A stretch of DNA of 24,957 nucleotides from Candidatus Bathyarchaeota archaeon (lineage in GTDB: Archaea > Thermoproteota > Bathyarchaeia > Bathyarchaeales > UBA233), in assembly GCA_004376975.1 (NCBI GenBank), contig SOJA01000083.1:1-24957 (forward strand). Reading direction: 5' to 3'. Of the stretch, positions 15,511 to 22,836 are shown in pieces; position 1 is the stretch's first letter; every line of letters starts with the position of its first letter. The notes beneath the pieces are model-generated. The model saw only the letters and a program-made list of their open reading frames with translations. It was not told the DNA's origin and searched no databases. A program made the position numbers and the translations under genes.

Positions 15511-16545
15511 ATGGGGCGGCTGGCTAGTTTAAAGTTTGCAATGAGCATATCCATCTTTCTAGCAGCCTTCATATTTGCTGTTCTCCTAGCTGCAATAATG
15601 TTTATTCTCCATTTCCATCTAATCTATGCTTTGATTGGCACGATGTTTTTCATACTGTTCCAGTATCTGATTGGACCTGCAATAGTCAGAAGTTCAACAA
15701 GGCTGCGCTATCTACAACCTGGGGAGAACCCGTGGTTTGAATCAACCGTGAAGGAACTAGTGGATAAAAGCATGATGCCAATGCCGCAACTAGCCATAGT
15801 CCCCGATAGTACGCCGAACGCTTTTGTATTCGGCAGAACAGCGAAAAGCGCCACTCTAGCGGTTCATGAAGGACTGCTAATCAAACTAAATAAAGACGAA
15901 GTTAAAGCCGTAATCGGTCATGAGTTGGGACACGTAAGACACAAGGACTACATCGTGATGACCCTGCTCTCCGCATTACCTCTACTAGCATATTTGATCG
16001 CTAGGGGAACATGGACAGCAGCAAGATTTTCTGGTTCATCACGGAAGAAAGAAGAGGGCAGTATAAGAGCTGCATTCTTCCTGGTTGGAATAATATCCTA
16101 CATAGTCTATATCATCTCGCTTCTGTGTGTGATGAAGCTTAGCAGATTGCGAGAGCACTACGCCGACGCATATTCAGCCTACGTAACTGGTTCGCCTAGA
16201 AGCTTGGAAAGTGCGCTGGCAAAAATCACTTATGGATTGTCGCTTTCGTCAAAACCGCCCTCTGGGGCCAGAGCCTTCTACATCGGCGATCCAGCACTGG
16301 CTAAACAAGAAATTCATCATATAATGACTAAGAAACAAGAGTACGACTTGGACAAAGACGGAGTGCTGGATGAAAGAGAGCTAGAACTCGCTATGGAGAA
16401 GGAAGCAAAATCAACATGGTCAAAAATAAACACGTGGTTTTCAACACACCCGCCAACTTTCAGGCGACTATTGCTTTTGCGTGAAATAGAAAGGGAAATG
16501 GAAAGCGGAAGATACACAAGCAACCGCGTCTACGCTCACGTCTAG
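15511..16545 (+). CDS. htpX: HtpX-like M48 membrane zinc metalloprotease with an EF-hand loop
   Basis: An integral membrane protease of the HtpX/M48 family that removes misfolded membrane proteins. The 344 residues show two N-terminal membrane helices (about 10-35 and 38-58), the zinc site HELGH (H137 to H141) with third ligand E215 in REHYADAYSAY, and two more hydrophobic segments (about 150-165 and 190-210). The end carries the usual STHPPTFRRL signature near residue 310. Between them is an unusual insertion: YDLDKDGVLDEREL, whose 12 residues D279 to E290 (D, D, D, D at 1, 3, 5, 9 and E at 12) form a textbook EF-hand calcium loop. The ribosome site is a weak GAGAG. Confidence 0.92.
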   Translation: MGRLASLKFAMSISIFLAAFIFAVLLAAIMFILHFHLIYALIGTMFFILFQYLIGPAIVRSSTRLRYLQPGENPWFESTVKELVDKSMMPMPQLAIVPDSTPNAFVFGRTAKSATLAVHEGLLIKLNKDEVKAVIGHELGHVRHKDYIVMTLLSALPLLAYLIARGTWTAARFSGSSRKKEEGSIRAAFFLVGIISYIVYIISLLCVMKLSRLREHYADAYSAYVTGSPRSLESALAKITYGLSLSSKPPSGARAFYIGDPALAKQEIHHIMTKKQEYDLDKDGVLDERELELAMEKEAKSTWSKINTWFSTHPPTFRRLLLLREIEREMESGRYTSNRVYAHV

Positions 16546-16634
16546 TATAAGCCAAGGCACTACAGAATCTGATTGAGGAAAAGCGTTTTCTACGGAGACT
16601 GCTATGATCCGGCTGATTTGTCAGAGATTCCAGA

Positions 16635-16641
16635 TTTTTTT
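16635..16641 (+). terminator. Possible T-tract terminator after htpX
   Basis: A T7 run about 90 bases past the htpX stop; nothing closer looks like a terminator. The 160-base gap has no gene. Confidence 0.25.
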
Positions 16642-16706
16642 ATGAAGATAAGGGGTATTGGACTTGGTCCTAATCCGATCTTTCGTTGCTGGTTACTTGC
16701 ATGTGT

Positions 16707-17222
16707 CTAGGCCTCGATGTTGAACGGTAGGACAGCATAGGCGCTTACTTCAGATGCGTCGATAATTTCATAGCCTAATAGCAAGTAGAAGCTCAATCCT
16801 TCTTTGTCAATCAGATCTGCTCTCAATGCCTTGATAGTAATGTTTTCCCCAGCATTCAGGTAGCCGCTTTCAAATAGTTCTTCTCTCGTCATTATTTCTC
16901 CGTTGACAATCCACGCTTGTGGTAAATGGATTCGTATCTGTCCATCATCAACTTCCACAACAAGCATGTTCTTGAAAAGAGTGACAGCGGTTCCTTCAAG
17001 GTCAACAGGTTCCGAGTGATTAAGGAACCACCAAACCCACCGAGCCTTTGGCCGAGGTCTGCATCTGCAACACGCATCCAGATTCTCATCGTTGTAAACT
17101 TCCATGTACGGTTCTTGTTCCTCACCAGCCTGAAGCGCATTAGTCAATGGCGCATACAACATCATAGCTGCAACAGCAACCATTACTAATGTGACAATAA
17201 CAACTTTTGCTTTAGTCTTCAT
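16707..17222 (-). CDS. Exported protein of unknown function with a Cys/Arg-rich segment
   Basis: 171 residues with an N-terminal signal peptide or anchor (MKTKAKVVIVTLVMVAVAAM then LYAPLTNALQAGEE). The mature part starts acidic, then has an odd CCRCRPRPK stretch near residue 50 followed by RWVWWFLN. The rest is a beta-rich domain (TAVTLFKNMLVVEVDDGQI, AGENITIKAL, LLLGYEIIDASEVSAYAVL). I do not recognise the family. The three cysteines would lie outside the membrane and could bind metal or form disulfides. The start is the ATG at 17222; the GTG four codons upstream is part of the very strong Shine-Dalgarno AAGGAGGTGG (17231-17240). Confidence 0.75.
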   Translation of the reverse strand: MKTKAKVVIVTLVMVAVAAMMLYAPLTNALQAGEEQEPYMEVYNDENLDACCRCRPRPKARWVWWFLNHSEPVDLEGTAVTLFKNMLVVEVDDGQIRIHLPQAWIVNGEIMTREELFESGYLNAGENITIKALRADLIDKEGLSFYLLLGYEIIDASEVSAYAVLPFNIEA

Positions 17223-17230
17223 TTTTATTT

Positions 17231-17275
17231 CCACCTCCTTTCCAAGCTTTTCATCATATTATTCTTCCTTAAAAG
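17231..17275 (-). promoter_or_regulatory. Promoter and strong ribosome site of the Cys/Arg-rich exported protein
   Basis: On the minus strand CTTTTAAGG (17267-17275) is a TATA-like box with a start near 17245. AAGGAGGTGG (17231-17240) is nearly full complementarity to the 16S tail, eight bases before the ATG; this suggests high expression. Confidence 0.5.
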
Positions 17276-17448
17276 AAACCTTGGCGTGGACATTAAAAGG
17301 GGTGACGCATGATTCGTATGAACGATTCATTCAGTAGAGGATGATTTAATAGGCGTTTTTGCCCTGAATCTTAACTCATAAGATAGAGCTTAAAGTTTAC
17401 ATTTAGGACATAACAAGGATAGTAGGCATAACAGAGATAACAAACTTT

Positions 17449-17538
17449 TTAGAGTATGCAAACTTAGAGAAAATACTCTAATATCCTTTTTCCATTTCGA
17501 ATTCACAAACATTCTATGGGGTTCATAGAAGGAAAAAG
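17449..17538. other. Two adjacent strong inverted repeats in a non-coding gap
   Basis: In the 422-base gap 17223-17644, TTAGAGTAT (17449-17457) is repeated inverted at 17473-17481 with a 15-base loop. Next, TTCTATG (17512-17518) faces CATAGAA (17524-17530) around GGGTT, and directly outside CTTTTTCC (17486-17493) faces GGAAAAAG (17531-17538), leaving an 18-base bulge on one side. It could be a small RNA, a processing site or a degraded element. Coding strand cannot be decided, as all arms are perfect on both strands. I found no convincing gene in the rest of the gap. Confidence 0.4.
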
Positions 17539-17606
17539 AGTGTTTAGTGTTTACTTCATCTTGCTTGATATTTTGCTTTGAATAAAGACAACTATTGTAA
17601 GTCACC

Positions 17607-17613
17607 AAAAAAA
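17607..17613 (-). terminator. T-tract terminator of the 17645-18220 gene
   Basis: On the minus strand a C5 stretch and a T7 run lie about 35 bases past the stop codon, fitting oligo-T termination. Confidence 0.45.
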
Positions 17614-17644
17614 GAGGGGGATTGTCCTAGATACTGACCGTTTG

Positions 17645-18220
17645 CTACCAGTTTGGCATGAAGTTATAGTCTATGCCTGGAGAGACATCATGGTTTGATC
17701 CAGGTGCCATAAGTCCTCCATCAAAGTAGAACGCTCTAACAGCTGTATGTTTAAGGTAAACCACAATGTCTTCATTCTCATTACCCATCATATCAACGAG
17801 TTCATGGAAGTGTACGTATCCTACTTCTTTCAGCCATTGCTCTTTTTCTTCAGTCAATTCATCAGGAGGAACTTCCAATATACCATCAACCATAAACAGT
17901 AAAACTCCATATGGTTCCTCACTAGCCCACCAAGGTGTACCAGCTGGTGCCATCCATGGACCTACGTTGTAGTGTCTTCCTTTCACTCTCTTAGACCCTG
18001 CACTTACCCATGTATGTCCAGGAACATCTGTTGCTCCCTCAATACTTCCAGGACCAGCAAAATACCAAGTCTCTCCGTTTATATCCAATGCTATCCCATG
18101 GATGAAAGCTTTAGGGTTTTTATTCCATGTAGGAGCAGCTGAGGCTAATGGTACGTTGAATGCTAGTATTGTTAGTAGAAACATTGGCAGTATCATTTCC
18201 AAAATGGTCTTCTTATTCAT
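17645..18220 (-). CDS. Secreted protein of unknown function, Trp/His-rich
   Basis: 191 residues starting with a clear signal peptide (MNKKTILEMILPMFLLTILA, then FNVPLASAAP, probable cleavage after ASA). The mature protein is rich in Trp, Gly, Pro and His (FIHGIALDINGETWYFAGPG, GHTWVSAGSKRVKGRHYNVG, APAGTPWWASEEPYG) and has no membrane anchor at its end, so it is likely released or held by other proteins. I do not recognise the family. The ATG at 18220 is chosen because AAAGGAG lies just upstream; the longer TTG-started frame would run through that site. Its promoter region holds a weaker copy of the box shared with genes further right. Confidence 0.75.
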   Translation of the reverse strand: MNKKTILEMILPMFLLTILAFNVPLASAAPTWNKNPKAFIHGIALDINGETWYFAGPGSIEGATDVPGHTWVSAGSKRVKGRHYNVGPWMAPAGTPWWASEEPYGVLLFMVDGILEVPPDELTEEKEQWLKEVGYVHFHELVDMMGNENEDIVVYLKHTAVRAFYFDGGLMAPGSNHDVSPGIDYNFMPNW

Positions 18221-18260
18221 TTTTATTACTCCTTTCTTCAAATACGCAGTATTACCAATT

Positions 18261-18293
18261 CTTGTAACAAGCTTATTTTATTTGTGAAAAAAT
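18261..18293 (-). promoter_or_regulatory. Promoter of the 17645-18220 gene, weak copy of the shared box, with a palindrome
   Basis: On the minus strand TTTTTTCACAAATAAAATA (about 18275-18293) matches the shared TTYTTYCACAART part, but the TATA part is AAAATAA and one base is missing. Between it and the expected start (near 18251) lies CTTGTAACAAG (18261-18271), an 11-base palindrome placed where a repressor could block transcription. Confidence 0.45.
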
Positions 18294-18462
18294 GTTCTAT
18301 ATGCCAGTTCCATTAAAGTTGCATTAATAATTTGAGAAGAAATCTCCTATAACCAAATACATTATTCCACATGGAACATACCTTCGTGAACTAGTTAACT
18401 CTAGAAGATTTATCCGTAAATGTTATTTCTATAGTTGGACTACTTAGGTTTGGGAGAAAGGA

Positions 18463-20382
18463 TTGATAAAGAAAATTGCTTCTGCAATGATTCTGACATT
18501 GCTACTAGTAAGCATTTTAACATTGGCATTTAACACTCAACCAGTAAAAGCAAGTGGAACCATTTACATACGAGCCGATGGAAGCATTGACCCTCCAACA
18601 GCAAACATAACGACAACAGACAATGTTACTTACACCTTTACGGGAAACATTAACGATTCTATTGTTGTTGAGAGGAACAACATAATAATCAACGGGGCAG
18701 ATTACATACTTCAAGGAACCGGAAGTGAAACGGGAATATACCTATCCGGCAGAAGCAACGTAACGATCAAGAATATGGCAATCAATTTATGCGGCTACGG
18801 TGTCAACCTCGGTTCAACATCCTATTGTATTATTTCTGGAAACAACATAACAAACAACGGAATTGGTGTCGAGCTCCGGTGGTCTGACAATAACACTTTT
18901 TATGGAAACGACATAGCGAACAACAATGTCGGCTTTGAGCTCTACCACTCTGACAGTAACATACTTTCTGGAAACAACATAAGAAACCATGATTATGGCG
19001 TCGATCTCCGGTTGTCTTATAAAAACAAATTTTGCCATAACAACTTCATCAATAATACAAATCAAATATACTTTCACCTTGGTTCGTGTGAGAACATATG
19101 GGACGATGGTTACCCTTCTGGCGGAAACTACTGGAGCGACTATGCTGGCACAGATCTGTGCAGAGGCTCTTATCAGAATGAGACGGGAGGTGATGGAATA
19201 GGAGACACTCCATACGTAATAGATGAGAATAATCAAGACAACTATCCTCTAATGATTCCTTATGCTGGTTCAGTAAGGAATTTAAACACTGGGCAAAGCT
19301 ACCCTACAATTCAGAAAGGAATAAACAATGCCAGTCAAAATGACAGAATACTCGTGCTTTCAGGAACATACTATGAGAATGTGGTTGTGAACAAAACCAT
19401 TTGCTTGATTGGAGAAGACAAAGGCACCACTGTTATTGATGGTGTGCAGAAAGGTCATGTTATCAACGTAGTAGCAGACAATGTTACAATTTCAGACTTC
19501 ACCATAGCAAACAGCAGCTTAGAGTCTTCAGGTAGCGGCATATACTTATATGGAATAAACGGATGTAACATAACCCAAAATAACATAGTAGACAATAACA
19601 TTGGTGTCTTCCTTGCGTGGGCTTCTAATAATAACATTTCCGGTAACAACGTAGCGGAAAACAGCTGGTGTGGCATCTATCTTTCTTACTCTTCTAACAA
19701 CAACGTTATTTCTTTAAACAATTTGGAAGCAAACAACTGGTACGGAATCGGGTTGCTGCATTCTTCAAACATTAACGATATTCATGGAAATAACATAACA
19801 AGAAACTATTATGGCATCGGACTTGGCTCTTTCTCAAGCTATAACGTCATATTTGGAAACGATATCGCAAACAACCACATTGGCATAGGACTCTTTGAAT
19901 TCTCTACTAACAACGTTATATCCGGAAATAACATAACAGCAAACAACCAGTATGGCATCTACTTTAATGATGCTTCAAACAACGAGTTTTTCCATAACAA
20001 TCTCGTGAATAACGCTCAACAAGTGTGGCAGTATGGGTCTGGTTATGTTAATTTTTGGGATAATGGTTGTGAAGGCAACTACTGGAGTGACTATAACGGT
20101 ACAGATTCTGATGGTGATGGAATAGGTGATACACCATACGTCATTGATGGGGATAATACAGACCGCTATCCCCTTATGAATCCTTATTGGCTTCCAGGTG
20201 ATGTAAACCATGATTTGAAGATTAACATCTATGATGTTGTTAGGATAACAGGGGTCTATGGTTCTCAGCAGGGAGACCCTAACTGGAATTGTCACAGTGA
20301 CATTGCTGAACCATATGGAATCATAAACATATATGATGTTGTTACATGTACGAAGGATTATAGAAAAGAGTACACGCCTTAA
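18463..20382 (+). CDS. NosD-type beta-helix surface protein with C-terminal dockerin
   Basis: A 639-residue exported protein. Residues 1-31 form a signal peptide (KK, then a hydrophobic run, ending QPVKASG). Two right-handed beta-helix modules of the NosD/carbohydrate-binding type follow, about 35-270 and 275-575, made of short Asn/Gly-rich rungs (SGNNITNNGIGVEL and similar), each ending in a NYWSDY...GDGIGDTPYVID cap. The last 60 residues are a dockerin type I pair: first loop D580-D591 (DVNHDLKINIYD) is complete; the second, D613-D625, has one extra residue and lacks some ligands. Dockerins bind cohesins with calcium. Polysaccharide binding or breakdown at the cell surface is likely, but no catalytic residue can be named. 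The TTG start is supported by GGGAG six bases upstream and by the basic n-region. Its stop overlaps that of the next gene. Confidence 0.87.
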   Translation: MIKKIASAMILTLLLVSILTLAFNTQPVKASGTIYIRADGSIDPPTANITTTDNVTYTFTGNINDSIVVERNNIIINGADYILQGTGSETGIYLSGRSNVTIKNMAINLCGYGVNLGSTSYCIISGNNITNNGIGVELRWSDNNTFYGNDIANNNVGFELYHSDSNILSGNNIRNHDYGVDLRLSYKNKFCHNNFINNTNQIYFHLGSCENIWDDGYPSGGNYWSDYAGTDLCRGSYQNETGGDGIGDTPYVIDENNQDNYPLMIPYAGSVRNLNTGQSYPTIQKGINNASQNDRILVLSGTYYENVVVNKTICLIGEDKGTTVIDGVQKGHVINVVADNVTISDFTIANSSLESSGSGIYLYGINGCNITQNNIVDNNIGVFLAWASNNNISGNNVAENSWCGIYLSYSSNNNVISLNNLEANNWYGIGLLHSSNINDIHGNNITRNYYGIGLGSFSSYNVIFGNDIANNHIGIGLFEFSTNNVISGNNITANNQYGIYFNDASNNEFFHNNLVNNAQQVWQYGSGYVNFWDNGCEGNYWSDYNGTDSDGDGIGDTPYVIDGDNTDRYPLMNPYWLPGDVNHDLKINIYDVVRITGVYGSQQGDPNWNCHSDIAEPYGIINIYDVVTCTKDYRKEYTP

Positions 20383-21119
20383 GCTTTGGATAACGCTAAG
20401 TCCTTGCTTTTTCTTCTGTAAATTGTGACTGCTAGTAGTGTTGCAATCATGAATAATGGTAGAATAAGGAATGATGGAAACTCTGGAATCCAGTTGTATC
20501 CTGTGGAAGTTATGTCACCCCACTTTGAAGGGTTGTTTTGTATGTCTTCGATGTATTCTGGTGGCCAAGTGAAAGGATACGCACTCAACGACCTACAGTT
20601 GGAAAGAAAAGCAACTCCGATGGTTTTCTCTACACCAGCAATTACGTCAATCTTGGAATACGGAATATTGAACTCAGCTTGCCACATGTCCAAAGTTGAA
20701 TGAAAACTTGCAGTCCAACCAGATACATTCGTAGGAGTCCATGTTCCACCTGTTATGTTTCCTTCAAAGAGCGTTCCGTTGCGATGAATACCCATCGTTA
20801 TGTCATCTGGCTGCAACGTTAGCCCTCCATCATGGTCAACATCAATGTAAAACCCAACAGCTTCTTCATTGAACGGTGCATCTGATACATTGAACCCTAT
20901 GTAGAGGTTCACGCCGTCTTGCTTAACAAAGACCTATGTGTTGTTAAAGGACACTGAAGCCGCATCACTCCACTCACCAACACTAATTGAACCGTCAATC
21001 GAAGGGGTTGAACCATAAACGGAAACAATCTCATACCCAAGATTGTGTCCCCCTACTCCAATTACCATGAAAGACAAGCAAAGCACCAAAGCTAATGTTA
21101 ATACAAGTTTTTTACCCAT
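20379..21119 (-). pseudogene. CBM9-like, PEF-tailed surface protein interrupted by an in-frame TAG
   Basis: Two open stretches (21119-20937 and 20933-20379) are in the same frame and are separated only by a TAG at 20936-20934. Read through, they give one 246-residue protein: signal peptide (MGKKLVLTLALVLCLSFMVI), a CBM9-like domain (PSIDGSISVGEWSDA, YIGFNVSD, YIDVDHDGGLT, WQAEFNIPYSKI), and a PEF-type tail IPEFPSFLILPLFMIATLL followed by YRRKSK. The TAG falls inside the CBM9-like domain (SFNNT*VFVKQDGVNLYIGF), so neither half would be functional alone. CAG to TAG is one change. The options are a recent nonsense mutation, a sequence error, or readthrough (pyrrolysine). TAG is the normal stop of several genes here. 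It has a full copy of the shared promoter. Its stop overlaps that of the dockerin gene by four bases (TTAA). Confidence 0.8.
20422..20489 (-). repeat. PEF-tail coding repeat, copy 1
   Basis: These 68 bases match 22871-22938 at 58 positions by my hand count. Both encode the PEF-containing tail of surface proteins. Conservation at DNA level exceeds that of the rest of the two genes, which are otherwise unrelated in domain content. Confidence 0.7.
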
Positions 21120-21152
21120 CCCACATCACTCATTGTATTCTCTGCTTCAGTT

Positions 21153-21171
21153 TTTATGATTTGTGGAAGAA
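21153..21171 (-). promoter_or_regulatory. Shared promoter box, copy before the CBM9-like gene
   Basis: On the minus strand TTCTTCCACAAATCATAAA. CACAAAT fits the TFB recognition element and CATAAAAA the TATA box. The start would fall near 21128, about nine bases before the ATG. No ribosome site is evident. Confidence 0.6.
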
Positions 21172-21194
21172 GCATTGGTATATCCTGGATTGGA

Positions 21195-22052
21195 TCAAAC
21201 TCTGCTTTTTTTCTTCCAAGCATTAATAGTAATGACGGGAGGATGTTCTTCTCCATATTTGTCTAGCATCTTTTCACCTTTCACATATTCTCTTCTCAAG
21301 TTCTGTCGTTTTGTCTTGTCTTCAATTTTATCAAATATTTCAGGTGGGAACCATGCAAGATGATGGGGCATATTTACTTCAATCAACTTTGCATCAATCT
21401 TCATTGCTCCAGCTTCCTTGACAATCTTTACTAGATCGTTTTGTGAGAAATATGGAATATCTCCTGCTTCGGGATGACCCGTCGCTAGAAACACAGTTCT
21501 TCTAAGATTGTACATCACTAAATGGGCTTTCTGAGCCATGTTTCTTGCAATGGGAGAGCTTTCAGAAATGAAAATCCTTTCCTTAGATACTCTAAGCATT
21601 TCTCCTATTGCTTCAACACATGCTTTGCGACTCTCAAAGCTCCTTATTCCATGAATGCAAACAGGCAAGTCAAAACACGAATAGGGAAAAGGAAGCTTTC
21701 TAGCATCATCTTGAAGAGGAATCACCCTACTCTTTACTCCACTTTTTCCAATTAGCTTCCAGAAATCTCCCCATCTTCCTCTATCAAGTGCAACAACTCT
21801 CCCATTTTCACCAACAAAGGAAGCAAGTGGAATTGTGGCTATAGCTTGAGGACCACAGCCAATCTCTAATACATTTGCTCCCGATGCAATCTTGGCATGT
21901 TTCAGAATCATGTGCCTCTCAGCTATTTGCCACTGAAACCAATCAGGTGGAAGCCTAGGGTGAGGTTGATATGTCCCAATTCTTTCTAGAATTATTAATA
22001 GTTCTGAGGGCAACCCTTTTAGAACTTCATCAATACTCTTCCTCATTGCCAT
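21195..22052 (-). CDS. Class I SAM-dependent methyltransferase
   Basis: A 285-residue cytoplasmic protein with a Rossmann methyltransferase core. Motif I is VLEIGCGPQAIATIPLASF near residue 61, the acidic residue after strand 2 is in VVALDRGRW, and motif DDARKLPFP near 115 is followed by FDLPVCIHGIRSF. The C-terminal part (FSQNDLVKIVKEAGAMKI) fits a UbiE/Methyltransf_11-like fold. The substrate is unknown. The first 50 residues (HPRLPPDWFQWQIAERHMIL) may shape the substrate site. It lies between surface-protein genes and has its own copy of the shared promoter box, with a start about five bases before the ATG, so it may be leaderless. Starting at the second methionine (MRKS) is equally possible. 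Confidence 0.85.
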   Translation of the reverse strand: MAMRKSIDEVLKGLPSELLIILERIGTYQPHPRLPPDWFQWQIAERHMILKHAKIASGANVLEIGCGPQAIATIPLASFVGENGRVVALDRGRWGDFWKLIGKSGVKSRVIPLQDDARKLPFPYSCFDLPVCIHGIRSFESRKACVEAIGEMLRVSKERIFISESSPIARNMAQKAHLVMYNLRRTVFLATGHPEAGDIPYFSQNDLVKIVKEAGAMKIDAKLIEVNMPHHLAWFPPEIFDKIEDKTKRQNLRREYVKGEKMLDKYGEEHPPVITINAWKKKSRV

Positions 22053-22080
22053 TCTTCTCTATTTCTCACTGTAGTTGTCA

Positions 22081-22099
22081 TTTATGACTTGTGAAAGAA
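22081..22099 (-). promoter_or_regulatory. Shared promoter box, copy before the methyltransferase gene
   Basis: On the minus strand TTCTTTCACAAGTCATAAA: TFB site CACAAGT plus TATA-like CATAAAT. The predicted start near 22057 is about five bases before the ATG at 22052. Confidence 0.6.
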
Positions 22100-22118
22100 A
22101 CTTCAATCTAGCAGACTT

Positions 22119-22670
22119 TTAAAGAAAGATTGCCATTCTGTAGTCATCTCTGAATTGTCCATTGACATAATCTTCTTTTTCGAGCTTCGCTTCTATCTTG
22201 AATCCACACTTTTCATAAGCATGTATCGCTCTACCGTTCTCAGTATTAACACGAAGATATATCTTCTTCAACCTCTTCTTTTGAGCTATTTCAAGGAGAT
22301 GCTTGATCATAGCAGTCCCTAAGCCTTGGTCTTGGTACTCATCATGTATGGTTATCCCCAGCTCTGCTTTGTGTCTGACAGCTTCTTGAGAATGAAAGGA
22401 CAAAGATGCTGAACCAATAATCCGTTCCTTTCCATCTTCTTGGATTAAGGCAAGTATTGGTAGGTTCTTGTTGTAATCAATATTGCTGGTCCAGCCTTCA
22501 ATTCTCTCTCTTGTGAATGGATGAACAAGATATTCTAGGCTTTCCTTAGAAAGCGTGGAGAACATTTCCCACAACATTTCAGTGTCGCTAGATAGTTCAG
22601 GTCTAAGAAACACTTCGACCCCACTCTTTAAAACAAGTTTTTTCGTCCAATCCTTAGGATAGTTAGACAT
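22119..22670 (-). CDS. GNAT family N-acetyltransferase
   Basis: A 183-residue cytoplasmic enzyme with the GNAT fold, transferring an acyl group from acyl-CoA to an amine. The acetyl-CoA pyrophosphate loop is visible as DQGLGTAMIKHLLEIA after the strand AELGITIHDEYQ, and the end has the typical NGRAIHAYEKCGFKIEAKLE. The N-terminal part (LRPELSSDTEMLWEMFSTLS, FTRERIEGW) is like the GNAT domains of bacterial protein lysine acetyltransferases, but the substrate is open. The start is the ATG at 22670: GGTGA lies just upstream and includes the GTG of the longer frame. A 32-codon Cys-containing ORF lies 18 bases upstream in the same unit. Confidence 0.87.
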   Translation of the reverse strand: MSNYPKDWTKKLVLKSGVEVFLRPELSSDTEMLWEMFSTLSKESLEYLVHPFTRERIEGWTSNIDYNKNLPILALIQEDGKERIIGSASLSFHSQEAVRHKAELGITIHDEYQDQGLGTAMIKHLLEIAQKKRLKKIYLRVNTENGRAIHAYEKCGFKIEAKLEKEDYVNGQFRDDYRMAIFL

Positions 22671-22688
22671 TAGCTTCACCTTTTTTCT

Positions 22689-22787
22689 CTAGAAGAGAGT
22701 TTCAACTTTGAAATCATCTTTGTACAAACTGTTATTACATCTAGGACATTTCATATCTTGTCCACCATAACTTCCTTTACAAACCAT
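22689..22787 (-). CDS. Possible 32-residue zinc-ribbon microprotein
   Basis: Encodes MVCKGSYGGQDMKCPRCNNS then LYKDDFKVETLF, ending with TAG. MKCPRCNNSLYKD is the classic first knuckle of a zinc ribbon; C3 and the CPRC pair give only three cysteines, so a full zinc site would need a dimer or partner. The shared promoter box lies just upstream and would start transcription near 22769, which favours the internal ATG at 22755-22753 (21 residues, MKCPRC...). It is 18 bases before the GNAT gene on the same strand. It could also be the decayed end of a longer gene. Confidence 0.4.
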   Translation of the reverse strand: MVCKGSYGGQDMKCPRCNNSLYKDDFKVETLF

Positions 22788-22792
22788 TGTTT

Positions 22793-22811
22793 TTTATGAT
22801 TTGTGAAAAAA
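22793..22811 (-). promoter_or_regulatory. Shared promoter box, copy before the microprotein-GNAT unit
   Basis: On the minus strand TTTTTTCACAAATCATAAA. Its upstream flank (TTACAGAG) also resembles the flank of the copy at 24153-24171 (TTACAGGAG), so similarity extends beyond the core. Confidence 0.58.
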
Positions 22812-22836
22812 ACTCTGTAAAGTCCATCAATAGCTC

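Noticed and set aside
17390..17608. 72-codon minus-strand open frame
   Set aside because: It lies across two strong hairpins, has no ribosome site, and its low-complexity Leu/Ser end comes from an AT-rich stretch.
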